64,000 bases of DNA from HK1 sp965202875. GTDB lineage: Bacteria > Pseudomonadota > Gammaproteobacteria > HK1. Under the pieces are notes generated by a model, which saw only the letters and a program-made list of their open reading frames with translations, did no database searches and was not told where the DNA came from. Positions 1 through 8,100 of this stretch are shown here, piece after piece (the first letter of the stretch is position 1; each line of letters starts with the position of its first letter). The DNA is taken from assembly GCA_965202875.1 (NCBI GenBank), contig OZ241870.1, positions 2,046,001 through 2,110,000 on the forward strand, given 5' to 3'. Position numbers and translations under genes: made by a program.

Positions 1-263
1 CGGGTGTCGAAGATGTCCTTCACGCCGACCGGCAGGCCGTGCAGCGGCCCCAGGTCCGCACCGCCGCGGCGGTGCTCGTCCGCGGCCCGCGCCTCGCGCA
101 ACACATGATCGGCGTCGAGGCGGACCCAGGCCCGCACCGCCGGATCGATCTCCTCGATGCGCTCCAGGCAGGAGCGCACCAGCTCTTCGCAGCCGAGCTC
201 GCCCCCGCGCATCATCGACAGCGCCTCGGCCGCGCCCAGCGCCCAGGGTGGCGACCGGCTCAC
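1..263 (-). CDS. amidase-signature family hydrolase, N-terminal part (cut by window edge)
   Basis: The minus-strand frame enters the window with an amidase-signature N-terminus. A helical segment with 'CLERIEEIDPAVRAWV' is followed by 'LHGLPVGVKDIFDT', where the Lys matches the catalytic Lys of the Ser-cisSer-Lys triad. The rest, including the Ser residues, lies beyond base 1. The start is taken as the GTG at 263-261, which overlaps the dctM stop by four bases (GTGA), so the two genes are probably translationally coupled. Placement as the last gene of a TRAP operon suggests it hydrolyses an amide imported by that transporter. This is inference, since family members range from GatA to aryl-amidases. 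Confidence 0.85.
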   Translation of the reverse strand, partial: MSRSPPWALGAAEALSMMRGGELGCEELVRSCLERIEEIDPAVRAWVRLDADHVLREARAADEHRRGGADLGPLHGLPVGVKDIFDT

Positions 264-2308
264 CGGTAGATCTGCTCGGGCAGCCACAGCGCGATCTGCG
301 GGAACACGTACAGCAGCACCATGGCGAGGATCACCATCGACAGGAACGGCAGCACCCCCTTGAAGATCTCGATGAGCTGGATGTGGGGAGGCGCGACGCC
401 CTTGAGATAGTAGGCGGCCATCGCCATCGGGGGGGTCAGGAACGAGGTCTGGAGGTTGAGCGCCACCAGGATGCCGAAGAACAGCGGATCGATCCCGAAG
501 GGCTCCAGCATCGGCAGGAAGATCGGCACGAAGATGATGATGATCTCGCTCCATTCGAGCGGCCAGCCGAGCAGGAAGATGATGAGCTGGGCCATGATCA
601 GGAAGGTCAGGGCCGAGAGCCCCAGCCCGAGCACGAAGTCCTGGATGAGCTCGTGCCCGCCGAGATAGGAGAACACCGAGGAGAACGTCCACGAGCCGAC
701 GAAGAGCCAGCACACCATCGCGGAGGTGCGCACCGTGAGGTAGACGGACTCCTTCAGGCGATCCCAGTGCGTTCCCAGGACGGTGGCGACGATGAGCAGC
801 ATCGCGAGGAAGCCGGCGTCCAGGCCCTGGAGCGAGGTCTCCTTCCCGAACAGCGGCCCCACCGCCAGCACGTACACCAGCGCAAGGCCGAGCCCTGCCA
901 CCGCGCCGGCGCCGACGAGGGCGAGGAAGCGCCGCTCCGGCCGGTCCCCGGCGGACCTCGGCACCATCCAGTAGAAGAAGGCGCCCAGGGTGTACACGAG
1001 CAGGACGAGGCCGCAGACGAAGCCGGTCCAGGTCCGGAGCGAGTTCCCGGACCCACCCTCCTCGGCCGCCGCCTGCCCGGCGGCGTCGGGATCGGCGCTC
1101 ATCCACGTGAAGGCGTCGTGGAGGAGCAGCGCGAAGGCGACGGCGCCGCTCACCCCGCAGACCCCCAGCAGGACGCTGCGCACCGGGCCGGGCTCCAGGA
1201 GGGTGGAGAAGAAGCCCGCGACGAGGGGGCGCGCGAAGTGGACGAGCAGAGCGAACGCAACCCCCGCCCCGAGCCACAGACCGCCGGACCAGCCCTTGAC
1301 GTCCGCCGCGAAGCCGAAGAACAGGCCGACGTAGCCCACCACCGCCAAGGTGGCCAGGGCCAGGAAGCCGCCCAGCGCGAGCGACGGCAGCAGCGCCGCG
1401 ACGCCACGCTCCGCGAGCGGTCGGCTCGCCCACGCCGGGGGCTCGGCGTCGCCGCGGAAGATCGCCCCCAGCCGGTAGCACGCGGCCAGGACCAGCCCGC
1501 CGAGCGCGCCCATCGAGGCGGCCTCGGAGGGCGTCGCGAGCCCGAACAGGATCGCGCCGAGCACCGAGAGGATCAGGAACGCGAGGGGAAAGAAGGAGGT
1601 CAGCATCATCGCGGTGACCTGGCCGATCGTCCGATCCCCGATCTCCTCCGCCTTCGGCTTCGGCGCGAGCTTCGGGTTGAGCATCGCCCGCCCGATCACG
1701 TAGAGGATGTAGAGCCCGGCCAGCATGAAGCCCGGGAAGATCGCGCCGGCGTAGAGCCGCACCACCGAGACGTTCGAGGTCGCGGCGTAGACGATGAGCA
1801 TGATGCTCGGGGGGATCAGGATGCCGAGGCATCCGCCCGCACAGATCACCCCGGCGGAGAAGCTGGTGTCGTAACGGGCCTTGAGCATCGCGGGAAACGC
1901 GAGCAGGCCCATCAGGGTCACCACCGCGCCGATGATGCCGGTGGCGGTGGCGAACAGCGCGCAGGTCGCGAGCGCCGCGATGGCCATCGAGCCCGGCATC
2001 CTCCGGGCCGCGATTTGCAGGCTGAAGAACAGGCGGCCCACGATGTTCGCGCGCTCGACGATGTAGCCCATGAACAGGAACAGGGGCACCGCGGTCAGCA
2101 CGTCGTTGGCCATCACCGAATAGGTCTGGTTGACCAGCAGATCGAAGATCTGGTTGTCGAAGACGCTGCGCATGCGCTCCGCGTCGTAGTACGCGTAGAA
2201 GCCGAAGCCGACCCCCATCGCGATCAGCGTGAAGCAGATCGGAAAGCCGAGCAGGATCGTCAGGACGAAGATCCCGAGCATCACCACCGCAACGACCGGA
2301 TCGCTCAC
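260..2308 (-). CDS. dctM: TRAP transporter large permease (DctM), enlarged by a central membrane insert
   Basis: About 682 residues, very hydrophobic throughout. It is the large membrane subunit that couples Na+ entry to uptake of a substrate delivered by the periplasmic binding protein. The N-terminal half ('FPICFTLIAMGVGFGFYAYY', 'ICAGGCLGILIPPSIMLIVY') and the C-terminal third ('LVALNLQTSFLTPPMAMAAY') are typical DctM. Usual DctM proteins are about 430 residues. Here roughly 250 extra residues with several membrane segments sit between the halves. The start is GTG at 2308, overlapping the dctQ stop (GTGA). The frame stays open further upstream, but that part runs across dctQ and is not coding. 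Confidence 0.9.
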   Translation of the reverse strand: MSDPVVAVVMLGIFVLTILLGFPICFTLIAMGVGFGFYAYYDAERMRSVFDNQIFDLLVNQTYSVMANDVLTAVPLFLFMGYIVERANIVGRLFFSLQIAARRMPGSMAIAALATCALFATATGIIGAVVTLMGLLAFPAMLKARYDTSFSAGVICAGGCLGILIPPSIMLIVYAATSNVSVVRLYAGAIFPGFMLAGLYILYVIGRAMLNPKLAPKPKAEEIGDRTIGQVTAMMLTSFFPLAFLILSVLGAILFGLATPSEAASMGALGGLVLAACYRLGAIFRGDAEPPAWASRPLAERGVAALLPSLALGGFLALATLAVVGYVGLFFGFAADVKGWSGGLWLGAGVAFALLVHFARPLVAGFFSTLLEPGPVRSVLLGVCGVSGAVAFALLLHDAFTWMSADPDAAGQAAAEEGGSGNSLRTWTGFVCGLVLLVYTLGAFFYWMVPRSAGDRPERRFLALVGAGAVAGLGLALVYVLAVGPLFGKETSLQGLDAGFLAMLLIVATVLGTHWDRLKESVYLTVRTSAMVCWLFVGSWTFSSVFSYLGGHELIQDFVLGLGLSALTFLIMAQLIIFLLGWPLEWSEIIIIFVPIFLPMLEPFGIDPLFFGILVALNLQTSFLTPPMAMAAYYLKGVAPPHIQLIEIFKGVLPFLSMVILAMVLLYVFPQIALWLPEQIYR

Positions 2309-2925
2309 GGCCCATCTCCGGCGGCGACGGTGGTCCGGCGGCCGCCGCCCGGAGTCCCGGCCTCGTCGGCACGCTGGCGCTGGAGCATGACCTCCATCTC
2401 CTCGACGTCTTCGAGGTGGGCGGGCCACTCGCCGGTGCGGAGGCAGACGATGCAGCGGCAGACCTGGGCGAGCCCCTGCAACACGAGCAGTCCGCCCGCG
2501 ATCGGGATGATCGTCTTGAACTGGAAGATGGGAATGTTGGCGGGGCTCATGACGCTCACTTCCCGGTAGAACCACGACTCGCTCGCGTACTCCCAGCCGG
2601 CGAACACCAGCGCCAGCACCCCGGGAAAGAAGAACAGGACGTAGAGGACCAGCTCGACGGCGGCCTGCGTCTTCGGCTTCCACAGCCGGAACAGCACGTC
2701 GCCGCGCACGTGGCCGTCCCTCGAAAGGGTGTACGCGCCCGCCATCATGAACAGGGTCCCGTACATCATGTAGCTGATGTCGAAGGCCCAGGAGGTCGGG
2801 TCGCGCAGCAGGTAGCGGACGAAGACCTCGTAGCTCACGCCGAGGGTCATGGCCATGATGCACCACGCGAACCCCTTGCCGGCCCACGCGGTGATTCTGT
2901 CGATGAAGGTGATGAAGGAGTGCAT
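2305..2925 (-). CDS. dctQ: TRAP transporter small permease (DctQ)
   Basis: 206 residues with four hydrophobic segments in the usual DctQ spacing. It begins with an amphipathic 'FITFIDRITAWAGKGFAWCI' and contains the family-like 'VSYEVFVRYLLRDPTSWAFD'. DctQ is the small membrane partner of DctM. The C-terminal 30 or so residues are charged and cytoplasmic. It lies about 100 bases downstream of dctP, separated from it by a strong hairpin, and overlaps dctM by four bases. Confidence 0.9.
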   Translation of the reverse strand: MHSFITFIDRITAWAGKGFAWCIMAMTLGVSYEVFVRYLLRDPTSWAFDISYMMYGTLFMMAGAYTLSRDGHVRGDVLFRLWKPKTQAAVELVLYVLFFFPGVLALVFAGWEYASESWFYREVSVMSPANIPIFQFKTIIPIAGGLLVLQGLAQVCRCIVCLRTGEWPAHLEDVEEMEVMLQRQRADEAGTPGGGRRTTVAAGDGP

Positions 2926-2964
2926 AGCGTCCGCCCGCGCATCGTCGTCCGCCGCTGCATGGCA

Positions 2965-3001
2965 CGCCGGGGCGGCGTGCTCGGCGCACGCCGCCCCGGC
3001 G
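2965..3001 (-). promoter_or_regulatory. intercistronic hairpin between dctP and dctQ
   Basis: A perfect 16-base-pair inverted repeat (2965-2980 with 2986-3001, five-base loop), almost all G and C, sits between the dctP stop and the dctQ start. There is no T-run after it, so it is not a classical terminator. In many binding-protein operons such structures protect the upstream message from 3' decay, so the abundant binding protein is made in excess over the membrane subunits. That role is inferred here. Confidence 0.6.
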
Positions 3002-3024
3002 GAGGGTCCCGGAATCAGGCGGGA

Positions 3025-4194
3025 TCAGAACGTGAGCTCGCCGGGGAAGTAGTGCTTGAAGGCGAGCTTGTAGTCGGCCGAGTTGTTGAGATCGTAGAAC
3101 GCCACCCGGTGCGACCATGCCTTCTGGCTCTCCACGACCTTGGCGAAGTAGGGGTCGGACGTGAGGTTCGCGAGCACCTCGTCCCAGGACTCGAGCTGGG
3201 CTTCCAGGATGGACTGGTCGGTGCGGTACACGTTCACGCCGTCCTCGTGGATGAGCTTCTGCAAGTCCGCGGAGTAACGATCCATCGCGAGGCCGTAGCT
3301 GGCGGTGTTGGCCGCCTCCGCGGAGTATTCGAGGATCGCCTGGTGCTCGGCGGCCAGCGATTCGAACCGGTCCTTGTTGAAGATGATCTCGAAGAACTCC
3401 GCCGCCTGGTGGTAGCTGCCCATGTGGTAGTGCTTGGACACGTCCTGGGCGCCGAACTCGCTGTCCGCGGTGGGGTTGTTGAACTCGAAGGCCTCGATCA
3501 CCCCGCGCTCGAGGGCCGGGATGATCTCCCCGCCCGGAAGCTGGGTCACCTTCAGGCCCATGCCCTGCATGATGTCGGTGGCGAGGCCCACGGTACGGTA
3601 CTTCAGGCCCTGGAGGTCGGCGGCGGAGTTGATCTTCTTCTTGAACCAGCCGAGCGGCTGGGTCGGCATCGGCATCGTGAAGAACCCGACGAGGTTGAGC
3701 TTCAGGATGTCCTGCACCAGTTCCCGGTACAGCTCCTTGCCGCCCCCGTAGTGGATCCAGGCGAGGATCTGGGAGGCGTTGGCGCCGAACACCGGGCCGG
3801 TTCCGAACAGCGAGGCCGCCTTGTTCTTGCCGTACCAGTAGGCGGTCACGGTATGGGCGCTGTCGAGCACGCCCTTGTTGCAGGCGTCCTGCACCTGGAA
3901 CGCCTTGACCACCGCGCCGGCCGGGAGGTAGTCGATCCTGAGGCGTCCTCCCGACATCTTCTCCACGCGCTCCACGTACTGCCGGGCCATGTCGGAGAAG
4001 ACGTGCTTGGCGGGCCAGGAGCCCTGCATCTTCAGGGTGGTGGTCTGGGCCCGGGAGACCATCGGGAACCCGAGGGCGGCGGCCCCCGCCGCGGCCGCGG
4101 CGCCGGTCTTGATGAAACCGCGCCGGCCGGTCCGGTCCTGCACCGGCTGTCCTGACTGAACGGCTGACTGACCGTCCTGCTTCGTCGCTTGCAT
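3025..4194 (-). CDS. dctP: TRAP transporter solute-binding protein (DctP/TakP-like)
   Basis: 389 residues, exported by the Tat pathway: 'RRGFIKTGAAAAAGAAALGF' near residues 24-43, with cleavage likely after 'VSRAQ'. The mature part is a DctP-fold periplasmic binding protein. 'GGEIIPALERGVIEAFEF' around residues 205-222 matches the conserved ligand-pocket region of the 2-oxo-acid (TakP-like) branch, so a carboxylate ligand is plausible but unproven. The ATG at 4194 is preceded by an excellent AAGGAGG. First gene of dctP-dctQ-dctM-amidase. Confidence 0.92.
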   Translation of the reverse strand: MQATKQDGQSAVQSGQPVQDRTGRRGFIKTGAAAAAGAAALGFPMVSRAQTTTLKMQGSWPAKHVFSDMARQYVERVEKMSGGRLRIDYLPAGAVVKAFQVQDACNKGVLDSAHTVTAYWYGKNKAASLFGTGPVFGANASQILAWIHYGGGKELYRELVQDILKLNLVGFFTMPMPTQPLGWFKKKINSAADLQGLKYRTVGLATDIMQGMGLKVTQLPGGEIIPALERGVIEAFEFNNPTADSEFGAQDVSKHYHMGSYHQAAEFFEIIFNKDRFESLAAEHQAILEYSAEAANTASYGLAMDRYSADLQKLIHEDGVNVYRTDQSILEAQLESWDEVLANLTSDPYFAKVVESQKAWSHRVAFYDLNNSADYKLAFKHYFPGELTF

Positions 4195-4274
4195 CTTTTC
4201 CTCCTTGGCAACCTGGATTCGGTCATGCCGAATTGCATTGCGCCGGATACCGCCGGCGGGAAGACGGGAGGGGA

Positions 4275-4298
4275 GAGGTGGACCTGTTTCGTGAGGCA
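4275..4298. repeat. 24-base repeat, copy 1 (possible IS end)
   Basis: This 24-base stretch recurs at 9958-9981 in the same orientation with one mismatch; its core reads CCTGTTTCGTGAGGCA. It lies just beyond the 3' end of the decayed IS3-type transposase, where a right-hand inverted repeat would be. It also falls within the dctP promoter region. Confidence 0.6.
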
Positions 4299-4312
4299 GT
4301 TCGAGGGCTTGA

Positions 4313-4827
4313 TTAAGGTGTATTCCGTTCGTTGTCGATGCCCTCGAACGTCAGTGTCGCCGGTGGCCGCGGTCTCGTCAACCCCCGTCTTGACGGGTGC
4401 CTTCCAGCGTTTTCCACGGGCGCGATCCCCCCGAGCAAAAAGCGCCGGTGGGAAGGCGGTGGAAAACGCGGCGCCGGTCCCGCCGCCTTCGCCAGCGGGA
4501 CGCCGAAACGGTATGCCTCGACCGGGGTCCGACCGTTCAGCGACGAATGCGGGCGCACACCGTTGCAGAAGCGCATCCAGTCGCCGACCACGCGCTCCGC
4601 CGCGAAACCGTCGGCGATGTCGTGGAGGTACACCGCCTCGTACTTCAGCGACCGGCACACACGCTCGATGAACACGTTGTCCAGACAGCGCCCGCGCCCG
4701 CCCATCGGGCACTTGGCCCCCGGCCGGTAAACGCCAGGCTGGTGAACTGCGCGCCCTGGTCGGTGTTGAACACCTCCGGCGCTGCGCCGCCGAGCACGTC
4801 GTCCGGCGCCGCAAAAAGTGGGACCAT
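4313..4827 (-). pseudogene. decayed IS3-family transposase (OrfB, integrase core remnant)
   Basis: Two consecutive minus-strand frames give the C-terminal half of an IS3-type DDE transposase. 'PEVFNTDQGAQFTSLAFTG' (about 4730-4780) contains the second catalytic Asp. After a frame change with a small deletion comes 'GRGRCLDNVFIERVCRSLKY', then 'RPHSSLNGRTPVEAYRFGV'. The N-terminal half, OrfA and the upstream IS end are missing. The frameshift lies near 4700-4730. The last 45 or so codons run into flanking-type sequence. Confidence 0.85.
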
Positions 4828-5191
4828 TTCAATCGGCGATCACGTCACGGAGTTGGACGGTCGGACAAGGCGACGCCTGGGCCGTGTCGCTCCCGGCGAT
4901 CCGACGAAGAATCCCCTCGTGGCTTCAGCGGTCGAGGTCCTTGAAGGAGGCGATGAAGACGGAGCTCTCGGGCAACGGCGCAGGCAGGCCGAAGCCGAGC
5001 GCCGTCTCGAACGCCTCCATCGCCCGCGCCTCGGCCTCGTCGGCTTCACATTGCCGGCGGCGGATCGGACCGGCACCAGATTCAACAGCGCTGCTGCCGG
5101 GTGTTCCAACAGGCGAAGGCTGGGCAGGCGCGCTGATCACCCTCCAGGAGCCGAACTTCAAGCGGACGCGGCCCGGCCGCGCCCGCCCTGA
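4828..5191. other. no confident gene between the IS remnant and the autotransporter
   Basis: About 360 bases. A minus-strand frame ending at 4925 (78 codons at most) has a protein-like tail, 'MEAFETALGFGLPAPLPESS', preceded by an acidic helix-like stretch. Its upstream part overlaps the autotransporter end. It could be the C-terminal stub of a gene truncated by the insertion sequence. No family is recognised. Confidence 0.3.
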
Positions 5192-8100
5192 TCAGAACCG
5201 CACCTTCAGGCTCAGTCTGCCGCCGGTCTCGTGGCTGCCCCCGCTCGTCGCGTAGCTCACCCCACCCTGAAGCGTATACCGCCCCTCCTCCCAGGCGTAC
5301 ACCCCGTTCAGCCCCAGGCGCAGCCACGTCGCCTCCGCCTCCGAACGCAACTCCGTCTCCTCCGTCCCCGACACCCGGACCTTCCGGTCCGTCGAGAACT
5401 CGTGCTCCACCTCCACCGAAGCGAACACCCGGCTCCCCGGCGCCCCGCCCGGCTTCACCTCCGCCTCCACCCCCACACGGCCCCGGAGGCTGCGCGCGTC
5501 GTCCACCGACACCCGCGAACCCACCGCGTCCGAGAAGGCGCCCATCGAGACCCGCGAATGCACCAGCCCCGCCCGAGGGGTCAGCACCACGCCCGCCGGC
5601 AGGCCTTCCAGGGCGAGCCGGCGGCCCGCTTCCACCCCCAGCACGTGGCCGTGCCCCGACAGGTCCTTCCGCAGCACCCCGCGTCGCGACGACCCGAGGT
5701 CGGCCTCGTACCCCGTCATCGCCGCCTGCGCGTCCACGTAGAACTCATCCCGCATCCACGTGCCCGACGCCCCCACGCCCGTGCCGTACAGCTCGACGTC
5801 GCCGCCTTCCGTCACCTTCGCCGTGCCGCGCCGGTGATGCAGCGAGGCGCCGAAGCGCGCCTCCTCGCCCAGCGCGACGGCCCACCCCACCTCGATACCG
5901 TGGCGGCGGTGGCGGTACTGGAGCCCCGATTCCTTCCCCGAGGTCGAAGCATCCGCCTTCCACTTGCCCCGGAAGCCCTCCACCCGCGCCCAGCCCCCCT
6001 TCGCCGAACGCGGCGCGCTCATCCGCTCCCGGAACCCCGGCAGGCCATTCATCCCCAGCACCACCGAGGGCAGCGCCTCGTACACCCGGGCGCGCGGCGC
6101 ATATAGCTCCCTCCTGAACACGTATTCGCCTTCGCGCCCCGGCCCCGGGGCCGGCGACAACCCGACATCGTGGGCTCCATCCGCCAACGCCGTGCGCGTG
6201 GCGAAGGGCCCCACCACCAGCGCCTCGTCCTTGCCGGCCCGCTGCAGCCGGACCTCGGGGAGCCCGCGGTGGTCGTAGAGGCTGCCCTCGATCCGGTTGA
6301 GCGCATCGAAGGCCGCCTCCTCGCCTGCGGCCCGGACCACCACCTCCAGAGTGCCCCCTTCGTTGGAGATGGCCCGGCCCCGGCGTCCCTCCCGGCTCTC
6401 GATGCGGCCGCCCTCGTGGAGCTCGACCCGGTTGACGCCTCCGTCGAAATGGAGCGTGCCCTTGACCGCGCCGCCTTCCCCCACCGTGACCGTGTGCCTG
6501 CCCTTGCCCAGGCCGAGGACGTCGCCGGTGACCGTGCCCGAGATGGTCGCGGTCAGGTGCCCGTCACCCAGGGCGCGGATGTCGCCCCCCACCTCGCCAC
6601 CGCGGGCCACGGTGAGGTCCAGATCGCCGGCCGCGTTCCGGATCGCGACCCTCTCGATCCCCGTGATCCGGCCGGTGCCGCCTACCGTCACCATACCGCC
6701 GTTGTCGAAGCGCACGCGCCCGGCCGCGCCGTACACCCTCGCCGTGCTCGCGGCCAGATGGATGGTTCCCGTGACCGCGCCGCCTTCCTTCACGGTGACC
6801 GTGTGTTCCCCCGCGCCCAGGCCGAGGACGTCGCCCTCGACCCTGCCCGAAATCGTCGCCGTCAGGTCGCCGTCGCCTTCGGCGCGGATGTCGCCTTCCA
6901 CCTCGCCACCCGCGGTCACGGTGACCATGTGTTCCCCCGCGCCCAGGCCGAGGACGTCGCCCTCGACCCTGCCCGAAATCGTCGCCGTCAGGTCGCCGTC
7001 GCCTTCGGCGCGGATGTCGCCTTCCACCTCGCCATCCGCGGCCACGGTGACGGCCAGATCGCCGGCCTCGCTGCGGATCGCCTCCCTTTTGCCGTCGATC
7101 TCGACCCCGGTGAGCCGTCCCGTGCCGGTGACGGTGATTGTCCCGCCGTTGTCGTAGAGGAGCCGCCCGATAGTGCCGTGTACCTCCCTGAGGTCGGCGG
7201 GATTGCGGATCGTTCCCTCCACGGTGCTTCCCGCCAACAGCTTGAGGGTCAGGCGTCCGGTGTCGGCGCGGACGTCGCCTTTCACCTCGCCCCCTTTGTC
7301 CACGGCCACGCGCAGATCGCCGGCCGTGGCGTGAATGGCGATGCCCTCGACCCCGGTGATTCGACCCGTTCCGGCCACGGTCACGGTTCCGCCATTGCCG
7401 TAAAGCAGCCGCCCGACGCTGCCGCCGACGGTAAGCGGGCTTGCGGGGTCGTGGACGGTCCCGGAGATGACGCCGCCTGCGGGGATGTTCAGCATGAGCG
7501 CACCCGGGCCGCTTTGCAGGATGTCGCCATCGACCGAGCCTTGCACGGTCACGGTGAGGCTGCCGTCGCCATCGCCGATGATGTGGCCGGTGGCCGCGCC
7601 CCCGTCCTGCACCGTCACGCTCAGGTCGTCGGCGAGGCTGCGGATCGCCTGTGTCTGCGTCACGCCCTCGAGCTCGACCTCGACCCCCGTGAGCTTGCCG
7701 CCGGGGGCGACGGTCACCGTGGCGCCGTCGCTGTAGAAGAGGCGCCCGATGCTGCCGTGGACGGTGAGCGGGCCCCGGGGATCGTGGACGGTCCCGGTGA
7801 CGACGCCGCCTCCCGGGAGCTCCAGGACGAGCACGCCGTCGCCGGAGTGGAAGATGTCGCCCTCCACCCGGCCGGCCACCTTCACGTTCAGGTCATCCGG
7901 GCCGTCGGAGTAGATGGCGATGCCCGAGGCGGCGCTCACCGTGCCGCCCGCGCCCACCGACACCGTGATGGCGCCTTCGCCTTCCTGGGTGGCGATGGAG
8001 CGCGCCAGCACGCCGGCGCCGCCGGCGCCTTGCGCGGCGACGGAGCCGCCGTCCACGGCGACGGTGACGTCGCCGCCGCCGTGGGCCTCGATGCCGTGGG

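Noticed and set aside
2309..3118. N-terminal extension of dctM across dctQ
   Set aside because: The frame is open, but the sequence there is Arg/Pro-rich without membrane character and overlaps a clear dctQ; the GTGA start at 2308 fits the family.
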